In this document: piece after piece, positions 23,431 through 38,700 of the stretch | Numbering within the stretch: position 1 is the first letter of the stretch | Layout: the number at the start of each line of letters is the position of its first letter | Source: Callipepla californica brunnescens | Taxonomy: Eukaryota > Chordata > Aves > Galliformes > Odontophoridae | Assembly (NCBI GenBank): GCA_023055505.1 | Contig: JALIRH010000008.1 | Coordinates: 5,271,775 to 5,335,774 of the forward strand | Direction: 5' to 3' | DNA: 64,000 nt | Made by a program: the position numbers and the translations under genes | Notes under the pieces: model-generated | Database searches by the model: none | Told to the model about the DNA's origin: nothing | Seen by the model: the letters and a program-made list of their open reading frames with translations, nothing else

Positions 23431-26400
23431 ATTCCAGCTAAAGGTGTGAAATCATGACTGCTTTCCTTCTGTAGAAAGAGAACAAGTATATACTCCTCTT
23501 ACTCATAGGAACTGCACTAATAGGCTTGTATCTAGTCTAGAAGTATTACTAGTCACCAGTTAGTGAGATTGGGGTTTGTCATTTAGTACTTATTAATGTT
23601 ATTGATGAATATAATGAATACTGGCAGTTTTGATGGGCTGATTTGTACATAAGGGTTCTCTACAGACCTGGACTGAAACTGGCAAAACTCACATGAGCAA
23701 CTAAACTACCATAATTACTGACCTGAGCAGAAGTCCCAGCAGCGGCTCAGTTGCTACTTGCTGTATCCTGTTGCTCACTCTCCAGAGCCTCCCATTCTTC
23801 CATATGAGCTCAGGGATAGCACAAACCAGCCAGTGTAATTCCCAAGCTGTGTCTTACAACTATGGCTTTCTTACTCTTAGTTTTCCCTACTCTTTTTCTG
23901 ACTTAGTGACAGTTAATAAAAGGCAAAACTTATTTTCTATCAAGGAAGCTAAACAGCAGCATGGGTCAGTGATCAGTGCACCCTGTAACTCAAGGGAGAA
24001 GACTCAATTTCACTACATTATCACTTGCAGCGTAACCATGGGTGAATGCAATTTAAGGGCTACAAAAGCAGTTATGATTTCCAATACGCTGCTAACCAAA
24101 GCCCTGAGGTACACTCGTGTTTCACTGCAATTCCTGGCAAGCTGGGTGCCTAAAATGCTAGTGAGAGGGAAAGCAGAGAACAAATCCCATAAGTAGTGCT
24201 GGCAGAAATACTGTCTACTCCGGTGAGGTGGGTGGTTCCTCTCTGCATCAGATCTTAGTTTCTGAAGGAGATAGAGCTCCAATAATGAATGTAGTTATTT
24301 AGAAGGCTGAGGTATATCCATAGTAAGACAGTAACCAAGTAGTTATAGCTGTTACTAAAGTCTGAAGCTGAATATAAAATTATACAAGTAAGGTACCAGC
24401 CTTTATGACTTGGGAGATATGGACAATCCAACCACACCTTTTGGGGGTGGCAGTTAGAGGACAGAGAGGTTACCCTAGCACATCAAATGGCATTAGATGC
24501 CCAAGTTCAGGCCACTGAAACCTACTTGCCGTGACTCATTGCACTACAGGCATTATAGGGGTCCCTTACTCTGTATTTGTGTTTTGTGAGAATAAGTAAA
24601 TTAGACTGAGAAACTCAACATTAATAGACAAAATGTGGTTTTCAATTTCAGATGTAACAGCAGCAATTAAGAAAATTAATCTGGGCTTGATTGCAATGAA
24701 CTCTTAAGTTTGTTTTAGTTTTTCACAAAGCAAAAATAAGGTAGATTATTCTGATGTTGTGTGTTATTAATTTTAAAACTCCTTTGGGAAAATTTTTAAC
24801 TAAATAGTCTTTGATTTAAAAGTCAATATGGTACACAACAAATTAAGTCAAGAAATACTTCTTCAAAGAGTTATTTTTGTTTATGCATGTTTTTCAAAAA
24901 GCATGTATGACCAGCTGAGCTTCAGTAGAAGTTCTGGTTGTGTAACAAGTTGTTAAAATACAGATACAGTAACTATTTATTTTTTCTTGCTTCTTTTTGT
25001 GAATTAAAAAATGCCTTTCTGGTGTCTTAGTAAGCTAGCTGTAGAGCTTTTGCTTGTTTATTGGGTTTGCTGTTTTGGCATAAGGCATCAAACCAAATTT
25101 TAAGTTTGTTTAAAGGTAGAAGTTTTAATTCAGTAACTTCCTTGTGCCTTGCATGAACACTCAGCACAATCTCCCAAGACTAGCACTTGAGACTGTGTGG
25201 CCTTTAGAAAGGATGCATTAAGAAACTGATAGACTAATATCAAGTTTCTTGATAAATTTTATGAAGAAACATCAAATCTACTCTCTCTCATTTTAATAAA
25301 AGGTGACTGTGAATGTATCTGCGTTCTTTGCTTACCAAAAAAACCAGAGGGAAAAAAAATTGATTCCTCATACTATGAGTAACAACTACTTAATTCACAT
25401 TCATATTTTGTTGCCATTAGTAATTTTTGAATTGGATTGAGATGATAATTGTTATCTAATTAAAACTTGTAGATGTGATGCGTTGGAAGTCATATAGTAG
25501 GACTCACTGCTCTGTTATGAGAGAGTTGACTGAAACAGGTTGTAGTTAAGGCTTAAAGGCTACGTTGATGCGGGGTAAAAGAATGGGTACTGTAGTCAGA
25601 CTTTTCCTTTCTGACTTACAAGGCCTACTTTCAGCACTTTTCCCACAAAGTAAGGTTTGTTTGTTTTTAAATTTGAACCAAGAACATCTTGGTTAATGCT
25701 TAAACACTGTGATTTGCTGAAACATTCGATGAACTTTATTTCTTGTAGATTTGTAGTGAAACCCTGAAAGCAGCCTGGAAGGTTTATGCAGCACTACTGA
25801 ACATCACAGTGAATTATTACTGTAGTAACGCTCATAAGAAATAAGCATAGCATCCAGTCTCAGTGGAAGACTTCTGTCTGCTTGGCTTTCCAGTCACAAC
25901 TTCTTATTCCATGTGCTGTGGAGACTGGAATTCCCGTGAGGGTGCTGTGCTCAGTCTGCAAGGGAAATATTTATGGTGTCCAAACAGCTTTCTGCTCAGC
26001 TGTAAAGATGGGTGACTACAGCACAGGGTTTTGACAGAGAAGATTTAAGTGAAGAATAAACCACTAGTGTATCTAACTAATGTGAATATGAGTTAATGTT
26101 GATATTTGCGGACTAATCAACAGCTTAAAAAAAAAAAGTCATGGTAAATCATAGGAAAACATAGCTTAAGGAGGGAAAAAAAAAAGAAAAAAGAGACCCT
26201 AGCTTTCCAGAACACAAAATCTCTTTTACCAAGCTTTTCCAGATAAATGTTTCTTCAGAATCCTTCAGTGCTGAAGCAATCTATTACAGTTCCTTGACTA
26301 TCCTCATTGCATGAAATTTTTCTTAGTGTCTTGCATTTATCTCTCTTGCTGAATGCTAATCCTGTTCTATCTTTTGCCCTCAGATGGTAGAAGAACAATT

Positions 26401-29400
26401 TATTTACAGTTAACAATTTCTTAATTCTTTTTTTTTTTCATTTGCATCTTCTGCACAGAGATTTAAGAGTGCCCTTCCAGAAAGTGCACAGTCCAAATTC
26501 TTTCAGTCTTTCTCTGACATGTTTCAGTAGGCCTATGAGTATGCGACAACTCACTGGGCCATTACTTCTTACTCTTCTTTTGAGGATGTCCTATGGTGAA
26601 TTTTAATCTTTCTCTAAATTTAGCGCTAAGATGATGTATTCCAATTGAATAACAAACTAGATGGAGGGATAAAATCTCCATAAGAGCTATCTATTGCTAT
26701 TATCAAGTCATTTGTCTGAAACTTCTTTGCTTTGTAAATCATTGTGAGTTCTTAGAAGAGTGGGGTGTGTACATTTCTCCAGAAACATATTGTGCTGCTT
26801 TTCATCTGCTAAGCTGCTAATAAACTTGAGACGTGTTTTCAAAGGACTATGTGCAGAGCTAACTATCATCAGTGTGATCCTAGTAGTGTGCACTGGGAGG
26901 GAACTCCTGCTTTGCTCAAATGTTATGCCTGGCATTTGACTATTCTTGTTCCAAAATAGAAATGCCAAATAAAGATGGATTCCAAAATGCCCCAACTCCC
27001 CAGAGTAAAGCAGTATTTACAAGAACAAAAATAGATTCAGCATCTTACTAATATCCCTATAATGCGTGTTTTAAATATTAGAAACTCTTTCGGGGGGTAG
27101 GAGTAGAGAGAGTTGTAGTTATGTATAAACAAAATGCCTGAGCTGTAAATAACAGAAGAGGTCAGATGGAAAACTATGATTTTACATAGCCTTAGTCTAG
27201 GCCTTTAAAATACATCAAGGGTATAATTTAAAAAAAAACAAAACCAAACAGTTGTCTTCATTCACTTTTTCATTCAGGAATTCTAAGATGCTCAACTGAG
27301 ATCAGATTGCTGGTGATATAATTATGCTCTTTAATTATGCACTGTCACTTCTAGATGACCTTGAAATTTATTGACATAGAATTAGCAGTCTGCCTCTTCA
27401 ATCTTTTATGTTTTTGCAGCACCATGAAATTGATCCTACTCTAGGCAGACCCACATGGCATCTCATCCATGACCACAAGTCAATTAAATAGTCTTGCCAG
27501 GGTTGCAGAATTTTACAGATGGAAATCCACCAGTTGTCAATTATAGCAGACTGTGGAGAAAGCTATGTAAAATGTGATAGAGTAGGAAACACTTCTGGCA
27601 GTCGGGTCAGCCTGTGTGAGAAACAGAAAGACAAAACAGTCATCACTGAGAAATAAGGACAATCGAGGAAGGAAACCTGGGCATATAGTGCATGTGTCTA
27701 GATGAGTGAGCATCTTCACCTGCAAGCTACTGACTTCCTTTTCCTATACTTCCCACAGCGTAAATTTGAGTTAGTCATTCAGAATACAATTTCTTATGTG
27801 GTGGGCTTGAATTTTATTTTGAAACTCAGTAGTCTTTTCTGATAAAATTTTCTCAAAACTTAGAAGGAAAGTATCTGTTTCAAGTAACTGATATTTCTGC
27901 TAAAAATAAAACGTGTAATCCCTATTTTATCTACTACTGAAATGGAAATGATAGTTTATGTGCTATTGAAAACAGATGCTGTAATATAAAATAGGTATGC
28001 AAAAATTTCTCAGAACCAAGCAAGGAATAGAGTAAAATGCATCTAAATACAGTACAGAAACATCTTGCTGAAAGAAAGTAATGTAAACATGATAAAGGGA
28101 TTTAATGTGACATCACCTTAATGGTAACAGCTGTATGTCAGAAATTAGACTTCATAAAAATGGTATAAAGAAGGATAATATTAACTGAGCCGAATGTGAA
28201 AGGAACTGATCAAGTGGATCAATTACACATCTTAGTAGTAGTACGGGTATCAGTCTTACTGACTTGGTTTGTTTCTTTTAATAAATATAAACCCCAAACT
28301 TCCCACCTTCTTCTTCCTTCCTGCATGGTGGCAGTTGATACTGTTCTGGTTTCACAGGTACTGCTGATGTGTATGGCATGTTTTGAAATACAGTCTGCCT
28401 TCCTTGTCCAACAAGATGCCATTTAAGACGGAATTAACGAAGCTCTAGGACAGTTGCCAGTATAGGGGGAATAGAAACTTCTCAAGTGACAAATACTAAA
28501 AATGGGTGAAAGATCCTTTCCAATTAGGGTTGGATGGGAATGTTCTTATGTAGAAGAATCAAGTAACAGAAATATATGTACGTACTTGCATAGCCTCATA
28601 ATCAGAGAAGAGTGCTGGGAATGCTCTCTTGGAAGATTTTAGCTATTAAAAGGAAAAATGTGACTGGAAGGAGTAACCTCATCTGAGCTGCTCGTTTCCT
28701 GAAGGAGATTTTCATATATTATCACTGTGCAGTCCTCAGCCTGTCTGCGTGGAATGGAGATGCCTCTGTGCTGCAGGGTTCAGGGCTGTCACGTCACCTG
28801 TGAGGCTTTTCCTTGAAGGGAAGGCTGTTGAGATAGCAGGAGAAGAAATGCATCAGGGAATCCAAATGGACAGCTCAGGGCACAGCACACTTAGGGGTGG
28901 CTGGTGGGGAGCTTCCTATTCATGGCAGAGCCTGCCAGAGGAACTAACGACTATTGTGTGTAGTGGAAGTTGTAACTACCTCCTACTGCTTTTGTTTTGT
29001 TAATTTGTTTTTAAATCGAATGTGGTGGGGTTTTTTTTGTGTGCTCTGATTATTGGGTTGAATCCAGTTCCTGATATAATGAAGTTTCAGATTAAGTTCT
29101 GACATGTGGAAATGAGCCTAAGCCCCTGTAATACTTCAGACAGCACAAAATAATGAATGAAAATACGTTGCCAAACAGTGAGTTGGGCAGACCTGGCAAC
29201 ATGCAGGTCTGGAATTCTGGCCTTTTTGTGTGACATTGATAGAAATATGGATGACTTTTGGCTACTTGAATATAGTCTTCCTCTTGCAGCTTCCATGAAT
29301 TTTCATGATCACCTCTTGATGTTTGAAAGCAAATATGGAAATCTGCCTTATTCCTGATGAAACAACACCGAATTTCTTAGTAAAAATAAGGATCCATTTT

Positions 29401-30008
29401 TTGATGTATTTAATGTGAAGATTCAGTCTTTCAATGCCCCAGAAGCTTTATTTATAAAGAAATCTTTTGCTCTTTCATGGAACCTGACCTCAGGTCTCAC
29501 TGCAGAACACATTAGAAAATTCCTAGTGGGACTTTGAAAGGACTGTTTGCTCCCAGGTGATGTGCAAAAGGTGACAGTTCCAGCAGTGTATATTAGTTTC
29601 ACAGTTTGTAGGAGTGCAGTTACAAAGACAGTGATATTCTTCAGCTTAGTTGCAGAAATCTGTCTATGCCCAGAGCACCTCACTGGAGAAACTCCTCATA
29701 ACATAAAATGCAGGAGAAAGCCTCACCATTTTAAACCCAAATATTTGGCACCTCCAGTCTCGGTGCTGCTCTGTGCTGGCTTTTAACTTTCTTGTTTTAT
29801 TAAACTATTAAACTGGGAATTTTTATTACTCCCGATTTAGCACTTCTAATAAAAAGTTACAGTTAAAAGCCTCTGTGGGTACTGAAACTTGCAGCTGTGA
29901 TTGCTCTTGATAGAAATAAAGACAAACTCAGCTTTAAAGCCTGCTTCTGTCAGGTGGTGGCTTCAAATCAGAGGGAGCGGTGTGGGGTAGCAGCTGGGAA
30001 GAAATTAC

Positions 30009-30048
30009 AGCAGCAGCAGGAGGAGGATGAGGGGAATGAGGAGGAGGT
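30009..30048. repeat. CAG/GGA-rich purine tract
   Basis: Four CAG units run into GGA-rich purine sequence (aggaggaggatgagggga, then gaggaggagg). It is a low-complexity stretch with a strong strand bias in purines. It is followed within about 25 bases by aaatattaattatg. Confidence 0.7.
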
Positions 30049-31097
30049 GTCAGTGGAAGAGAAATATTAATTATGTATTTGTGGCACCACTAAAGTTACA
30101 GTGTGAAAATATCTCAAATAATGAAAAGGCACTCACTGCTTTAATGCATATTTAAACATAGCATTGTTTTTCAGTAGTAGTGGCTTGAACCTCACAGGAC
30201 ACTTTGAGAAACTTTGCTGTTAGTGTGGAGATCTCTAGGATACCAGCAGCCAGGACTGCGGCGTCTCAGAAAACTCAGAGCAGCAGGATGAGGTAGCATG
30301 CTGATACCAATCCAGGAACGTGGATATTTGAGACTGTTCTGTGCTGTAAAGGGCAACTACACCTCTCACGTTGGGTATTCAGTGCTGCAATAAAAGAAAT
30401 TTCACTACGCACAATCTTTTGTGTCCAGCTCCCTAACCTAAGTAACTCTCTTTGGCACAGGATAAAGAATCACAGTTCTTTATATTTATCACTGCTGGAA
30501 ATATATATATATTTTCAATTAAAAGAACACTGAGATGGAAACTCTGATATGATCTAAAGCCTGCTGTCTTAAGGCAGACTTTCTTAGAGTCCCTTGTTCT
30601 CTGTGCACGTATAACATTTGAGGGAAGGATGTAACTGTATTATTACTAAATTTGAAATCAGTTGGCCGACTGAGCTGCAGGAGTCTCTGTGGGACAAAGG
30701 GAGCACTGCTGGCATGCCTGGCGGCTGCAGCACAGCCATGGAAGTGTGCAGGGGCATGGCTCTGTTCATCACAGCAAGGCCATCAGCTGGGGCCTTCCTC
30801 TTCTGTCAGGGTGTTGTGCAAGGTCAGTTCTCATGCTTTTTAGTATTTATCTCCACCCACCTCAGATAACTTGTAATAGCTGGTGTTCAGAAGGAGATGC
30901 ATCAGCTCAAACGCAGTCACTGTGTTATGCTGCTGTTTGCCCCTTGGGCTGACCCGTGCACAGGATGAGCAGCTTTTCCGAAGGACAGGGTGTAATAACA
31001 GTAATAACTGTGGCCGTGATTCAGCTACACAGCACCATGACTGCAGGGTAATTCTCAGGGGTGAGGAGAATACAGTCACAAATATTAAGAACGGTTT

Positions 31098-31126
31098 AGA
31101 AGTGATCAAATATTTGATCAACTTCT
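31098..31126. other. Near-perfect 29 bp palindrome
   Basis: The core gatcaaatatttgatc (31104-31119) is a perfect 16 bp palindrome. It extends by agaagt on the left and, after one unpaired A at 31120, by acttct on the right, giving 14 bp arms with no spacer. It could form a small cruciform or bind a dimeric factor; nothing nearby identifies a function. Confidence 0.75.
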
Positions 31127-32750
31127 CACTGAGTCACAGCAAATTTTTCAAGAAAATTATTCTGATGTGCAGGGTAAGGGTAAAAGGAAGATGACTTTAT
31201 GACTGCACTGATCAAGTCTATTGACTGTTTATATTACTCGAGGGCAGAATCAGGATGAGAAAACCAATTCTTATGAATATTTTATATATATATATTTAAA
31301 TGTTTAATCAACACAGTGAATTAAGGAGACTTGTAATGAACAGATGAAGTATTACATTCACAGAGTGAAGGCAAGCATTTAAATTAAGAAAACAGCATGA
31401 TAAGACTGCACAAGCTGAGTCCAAGAACCCTTGATCTAGAGATTTAATGGATGGAAGGGAAGACAAGCAGGAATACATAAGAAGATCCTATTAGTGCCCT
31501 GGGGTTATACGAAGAAAACAGACTTTTCAGTGTGAGGAAATTCATATGGAAATATTTACTTTTCAGCTAGATTTTCAGGAGGAACTCTATAGCCAAGTGT
31601 AGAAAGAATAGGAAAACAGAAGCGAGGAAGGAAGATGCAGTATTTCAGAGGCTCTTTGCCAGGATTTTTTCACATCCGTGTATCGCATTGCTTTCTTCCT
31701 TTTGTAAAGGAAGATCAAAGCTAAAGAAGAAGCATAATCTAACAGAAAGGCATCTGGGCCTTCGGATAAAGGAGTAAGTGTCTGAAAAAGGATGACAAGT
31801 ATATAGTTATTTGTCCTGTCAGATCTGATGCAGAACTGGAGAAACATGAACATAACCTTCAACAATTCACCTCTTACACCATGACTAGTGGTGATCTGAA
31901 GCAGTAGGAGGCCACACAGAGATCTACTGTTAAATTCGTAAGGTAATAAAAGTATTTCTATTGTACTATTGAAAGAAAATGGCCACTAATTTTCAGCCTG
32001 CGTACTATTTTGAGAATTAAAAATATCGATGAAAATAACAAATACAAACAGAATGATTAATGGAAGGCAAAATACTGTTAATTTTTGTCTGTGTTACAAA
32101 GCAAGTTTTGGTCATTAGTGTTGGTCTAAAGGGCTACTGCATGAAAACATTTATAAGCTTGTGTAATAGGTAGCAAGGTGTCTGAAAGGTCGTTGTGGAA
32201 AAGCTGGGTCTCTTATTTTTCAAGTAGTGCTGCTATTTCAGTAAAACTGGAATTCTGAGAATGTATTAACTTTGAGTACCTATATTATTCTTCCTTGTAC
32301 ATAAACAGGCAGTGCAGGTACTCTCATAATGGCTGACTAGATTGCTGGAGCACACTGGCTGATCTCTGCAGAAGGTAAATATTTCTTTTAGAACTTCACA
32401 GAAATTCCCAGTGGTGAGAATAATTAGCAAATGTGTATTCTGATACCCAGCAGGGAATTAATGTTTTCCAATAAAATCGCTGCACCTTTTACACAGGATT
32501 AAACAAAGTTTGCTTGTGATTTCCCTTATGATCCATACATCTGCTTGTGAGAGCCAGGATCTCTTGGTCTCACTGCCACCTTTCATCCCTGGGCTCTGTG
32601 CCCAGGATGTCCTCAGCACTCATTTTCATGGGACCATTTTTCTTTGCGTTAGAAAATGAATTGAAAAACATCTTCCTCCATTCTGCTTAATGTGTGTCTG
32701 TGTATAGCATGTTATCCAATCACTTGTTTACTTCTCTGAAGTACTTTGTG

Positions 32751-32789
32751 TTCTTTACCTTCCTTCCTTTCCTCCTCTCCTCTCTCCTT
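32751..32789. repeat. Pyrimidine-rich tract
   Basis: About 39 bases of C and T with only one A and one terminal G. It is a homopyrimidine:homopurine stretch of the kind able to adopt triplex-like structure. There is no good AG acceptor directly after it, so it is not called as a splice element. Confidence 0.7.
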
Positions 32790-35700
32790 GACTGACATTT
32801 TTTCATCTGTGCTTGCAACGCTCTTCAGCTCTTTTGTGTAAGAGACTGGGACTGATCAAGTGACTAGAAATGATCAAGGTAGAGAGAAGTCCTCATCTCC
32901 TACAGTGGTGTGCACTTCATATCGCTTCCTTGTCTACTGTTGAGGTTTCATGTTCCTCTACACATCAGTCACTGTGCTGCTGTTCAGCAGTATCCTGTTG
33001 GTTAGGTTCATAACACTATTTCTACAAATCTCTATTTTTTTAAGAGCCAGCAATGTATTTGACTAACCTAGGAAATTATTTACTGTTCATATGGCCTTGT
33101 ATTTTTAATCTAAATCTTATCTACTGTTTTTTTTTCCAATTATCTGCTATATTATCAGCATGTGGATATGATAAATTTAATTTGATTCCTTTAAATACAT
33201 TTTAGACATGCCTTAAAGTCTATGCCTAATACATATTAAAGCGGTATTGTCAGTATTTCCTGGTGGCTTTAGGATGTGAGGCTTGTACCAAAGCTCACTG
33301 AAGGAACTGTGAATGTGCAGCTTGATCTTCTGATGAATTCACTTTCTGTCACTCTCCTTTCTGCGTTTACTTCTTACAAATATTCTAGTATATTCAGGAG
33401 TATTCTATGTGGGGTTCTTGCTGAGATCTTAGAATATTTTCAGAAAGACATCACAGCTCATAACCATTAAATCTTGGAAACATGTTGGGCTCTGTATTTG
33501 TCCAAGTTTCAGATACAGAAATCTTAAAACATCCTAGTTCATTTTGAATTAAAAATAAACAAGCAGAAGTCTGTTTCAGAGCTAGAAGCAAATGGAATGC
33601 GACCGTGTCTGATAAACAAGTTATGCTGAAATATTTGCACAAAAATGTCTCTGAGTACAATTTGTTTGCAGACATGTGAACCAAGACAGGACATCAACTC
33701 ATGACTTCGCTTTCAGATATTTTCTTGGAGATTCTTACTGAAGTATTTAACTTTTTCAGACAGAAGGAGATTGTGGAGAGGCTGAAAATACGATGTTACT
33801 ACTACTATCTTCCAGGCTAATGTCTTTATTCCTTTCCCTCTGGCTCTAATCTCCACTCAAGCAATTAGACAGAACAGCACAGTCAGACTTACAGGAATGG
33901 CAGCATGAACGTCCCAAGCCCAGCAGAAAGATTTGTGCACAACTCTTCCTCCATGAAGGAAGAGAACTATAAAAATCCTGTCTCTAGCATGCAACATCTT
34001 TATTGTGCACAGACACTGTTAAGGGTCTGCCTTACCTTAGAGCAGTCTGCTGCACAGGTTCTGATTGCAGACTAGCCTAAAATTCTTTTCCAGTTCTTAC
34101 AGCAAGTGTTAGTAGTTATGTGCATTTCCAAATGACTCTTTAAACAGACAGCACAGATCTGTTCAAAGTTAGCAGTAATAATACTTACTCAAGGAAAAAA
34201 TCTAGGTGAATTAGAATAATGGAAATGGTAAAGTTGCTTCAAAAGGTCTTATCACAGTATAGTTGAACATGCTGTGCCAGAGTCTCCCCATATAATTATT
34301 TAGGCTCTTCACTTGCCATAACTAGGAAGACTGGAAAGTACCATCTGTCTCCACATGCTGTTGTGCCCCACAGCAATGGCAGTGACTGTCATCATGTTTA
34401 TATGTATAGATGTATAATGGAAAAAAAAAAAATCCTGGCCTGGCATACTCACTGCTTGTGGCTTTCAGACTCTTCTATCTGAAAATATTACTCTGATTGC
34501 TGTTAATGTAAAAAAAAGTAAAAAAAATACCTGAAAAAATAATTAAAAATAAAAATCTTCTCTTGCTTCCGATAGTTCTAATATTACCTGTGCAATACCC
34601 TCTCCATCACCGACTGTAATGCATTTTATGTAACTCCAGTGATTTGCTGACTAATTAAGAACTCAGAAGAAATTACTTACCTTTATATATATTTTTCTGG
34701 TGTTGCACACTTATTATGCTTTACCATCTCTGCTTCAATGTTATCACTGAATAACACCTGTCAGCCTGGCGGCATTTTTTCTTTTTTTAGCTTTTGTGTT
34801 TTTCCAGTTGTCTTGTTTCCATGCAGTTGGCTTTGTTCTTAAGGGATCCTAAAAGAGATAACTATTGCTAAGAAGCTTTTCTCAAAATGTCTGTGTTGTT
34901 CTGCTCTGAAAGACAGTGGGCTAAAACATCAAAGATCTGCCTCGTGGTCCCTGTATGGTGGTACTCATTCTCATGCACACTGACAGGAACTTGCAGATGA
35001 AGAAAACTCCACGCTGAGATGTTCTCTAGCTGGAGGTGTCCTGCAGAGAAAAGCCACTACTGGGAGTGGCTGTAAATCCATTGTACTGCCTTTCATTTTC
35101 CACCAGTGGTCCCGTCACCTGTGGACACTTGCAAGGAGCCCGCCTGGCATCTCCTGCTGCCACTCCCAGGTGTGGGCCCTGCTGAGCCTGGGAGGTGTGC
35201 TCCAGCTGCACTGGGTTAGCCTGGCCTTAGGGCTGCCCCGAGGAGACAATGCACGTTTCCTGCAATTTAACTCTCAAATGAAAGGTACTGAGTGACTCTA
35301 CAGGAGAGTTCTATAAATCCTGTCTGAAGCTCTTCTGTCTCACTATCCAGGGAGCTACTTCTGTTCACTGCTGTTCCTTCTGGAGAAGCTTTCTGTTACT
35401 CAGCTGATTTGCTCGTGTCTTGTGAAGGTGTCTTTGTAAAAGGATTTCATAGACAAGTTTCTAAGGAGGAATTTTGTGGGTAACGTAATTAAAGAATTTG
35501 GTCACTATGTGATGTTAAGATGTTAAAATCTAATGCTTTTTTGTTAGATGTTTTTTTAAACCCTTGCTAGACTCCTCTTTCTCCAGTGTCAAATAATTTT
35601 GTTCTTGCTCAGAGACTTCTTATTGTCTTCCTTATCATTTCACTATGATAACATGGACAATAACTAGAAGCTTTCTTCAGATTAAATAGGAAAACCCTAA

Positions 35701-38700
35701 AAATTGAAGCCCGAAGACTTCAATAATATAATAAGATATAATTAAAAGCAGAATAGCACTAATCATGACTTTCTTAAGTAGCTTGACTTGCTTTCATGTC
35801 CTATTTTTGATGTTATGTTTGCATGTTTGTTTTGAAATCCTGTGCTCTCACAAACTGTGTCTATGTTGTGTCCTATACTGTAGTATTGCTCGATATAGTT
35901 TTTTTGTCTCTTTAAATGAGTGTGGAATAGATTTTGCATGAAATGGAGAGATGAAGATGTTTGTACTTTACTACCGCTGATAAACTCTCTCAAATAGGCA
36001 TGTTTCAGTTCTCAGAGTGTAAGAAGATATGTGGTCTTTAATATCAGAAATGGCATGAATAAAATAAGAAAAAAAAATAAGTAGGCATACACATAAAGGA
36101 AAAAATCAGTGGTGGGATTTTTGTCTTTCTTCTTTTTCAAAGTCTTCAGCTTTTCTGACTGACTTATTGGGCAAAACTCTTTGAGATAGTATCCTTCACA
36201 ACGTACTGGTGGATCAATAGCTTTTTTACATTGTTGTGTTCATTTAACTTTATCTTAGAAAGCTGTTACTTAATGCTGGAACCCAGGAGAATTCCCGATT
36301 TATATGCGTTTCCGAATCATCTCTTACAGAAACACTACATGGCTGAGTGGGCCGTGCCTGATGTGATGGGGTCATTCTTCTGTTTTTACTGATAATCTGT
36401 TAACGTGCTAAGAAGTGCAGTCTGAAATGGGGAGAACAGACCATCCCGGGAGATGAACGCTAATCTCCTGCCGAAATCATGTGTTGGTGTGCAGGGTATA
36501 CAGCTTTTAGAGAAAAATATTTGCTGAGGTTGTATGATTGGGATACTTGGCCAGATTGAGAGTGCTTCTGTTGGATTCAGCCCTAGTCTAGCATCTTTGA
36601 TTTACATCTTTCTTTAACCAGAATATTTAGGGGCTTAAAAATCCTTGTTACAAATAAGCAGTAGTTCTTAAAGCAGTATGTAGGCTTTGACCACCATTAT
36701 TTTAACTTTCATTCAATTCCAATAGAACTGCTACTTCAATCTTTGGCTTTTGATGTGATGGACCCCATTCAAAACCTGCATAAATCTGATTTAAAATAGC
36801 AGTAGAAACATACAGGGTCTTTTCTTAATCTTACAGATTGATTTCTGTATTTGTTTCTCTTTGATCTTTCTAAAAATTCAGTAGACGAACTTGAAAATGC
36901 TACATTTAAGTAAAACCAAATCTAAAATAGAAAAACAAATAGGAGCAGGTTGCTATTCCTGGTAGGTATGACTTCACGCATTACAGCTCAGCCAAGGCCC
37001 ATTGGAGGAGAAGCTTCTGTGGTTTGCCAGCAGCATCCTCCAGCAGCTCAGGCTGCTTCTGGCGCCTGCTGTAAATATTCTGCCGCTTTACAACTGGCAA
37101 CTGTTAAACTTGGCGCAAGCCCATGTAAAATGTTTAGATAAAAAAACAAATACTCATTTTTCTCTCCCTTCAGAGGTAGTCATGTTAATAAATACCAAGA
37201 AGAATACAATCAAATCAGTGGTGAGGATACATTACTAAATACTGTTATCTCACTCATTTTGTTCATAAAGCTACACAAGCCAGGTGCTTGCCAAGCAGAC
37301 AAGCTCAACCTTTTAGCAGCAAGTCTACTAAACTGCAGTTTTTCTGATTTTATAGCATATATACGTTTCCTGAAGTTAATAGTTGTCCATGGCACTTAAA
37401 GCACATGGAATGAGTTCACTAGTACTACAGAGAACAACATTTGTAACTAATGCAATAGCTTTAATATCATTTTATGATAAGGTTAATTCTCTTATGAAGA
37501 GTTTATAAAGTAGTGTCTCAAACCTAGTATAAACCTTTTTAATTCTGTTTATAGAATGCCCTTTGTTTGAAAATGGTGACAAACATTTTTATAACTGTTC
37601 AAACTTTCATCATATTTTATGGCTAAGCCTTCTGATTCTCCCAAGTTCTCCTTCCAAATGTGGCACAGCTCATGAACTTGTAATATACTTCATGTGTAAT
37701 AAAAGCAATTACATTTATGATTTCTCTTTAGAAATGACCATGCTTAAACAAGGTAATTCAGGAAGTAATGGTACCTTTGCTTTATGATTAGGATGAAACC
37801 ATTTAATCACTATTTTTTCCTAATTGTCTTAATTCTGTAGCATTTTTATCTGCTCTTGCACCTTCTGAATTGCTTTGGTGCTACTAATGTAGGTTTCCTG
37901 TTCCATCTGTTATCTTCCTCAAAATATTTATTGTTTCATGTAGTCTTGAAATGTTCATTTGCAGTGGGGAGTCAAAAGATAGAAATTTCTCAGTTCCATA
38001 TAGCACAAGAATCCCATGAAGCAAGTCTGGCTAGTTGAGCATGAGATTTTGGTTCTGGCTGCCACTGGAATTGACTAGAGAGTGATATGTTTCCAGGAGA
38101 TCCAAGCAGTGAGCTGGGCTCTCCCCCAGAATTCCTGTGTACTTCTTTCAGCTTTGCCATGAAGCTGCTGTGTGAGTGTAAAGACAGAAATATTCACCAG
38201 CCAAGTTCCTCTGTTCAGGCCTGTTCCTGGCTGTGTCTTAAGACCTTGTGATACTGACACCCCAAGTTGTTACTCCTAGAAGCAATGTTTTTCTTCTGAT
38301 GCTGCAAATAAGTGTCATCTCTTTGGCATGAGAAAACCTCAGAGGTGCCTTGTTTTCAAACATCCTTGTAATCTGAGTGGGACAGGAGATCCTTGAGTGG
38401 CTGTATCTACATGTGGAACAGTGCTACAGTGGAACAGTTCTCAGACAAGAGTTTGGAGTTGTGTTCTGCTGCCCAAAGAAGTGCATAGTTGAGAAGAGGC
38501 AGACTCCCAGCAGATATCAATGGTCTCTGCCTCAGTGGAGCTGCCAGTTTTACTGCAGGAGTTGCTGCAGGATGCTGGCAAAGAAATAAAGGATATCAGC
38601 AAAGGCATTAGTCACGTTGCCCAGCATTTTGTTTGGCATGTGGCCATTTGTTACAAATTGCCCTCAAAAGCTTTGCATCCTTTAACACTGAGCTACTTAA

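Noticed and set aside
23771..24196. Longest open frame in the window (141 codons, plus strand)
   Set aside because: No recognisable domain, signal or repeated motif, and composition like its surroundings. One frame of this size is expected by chance in 64 kb read in six frames.
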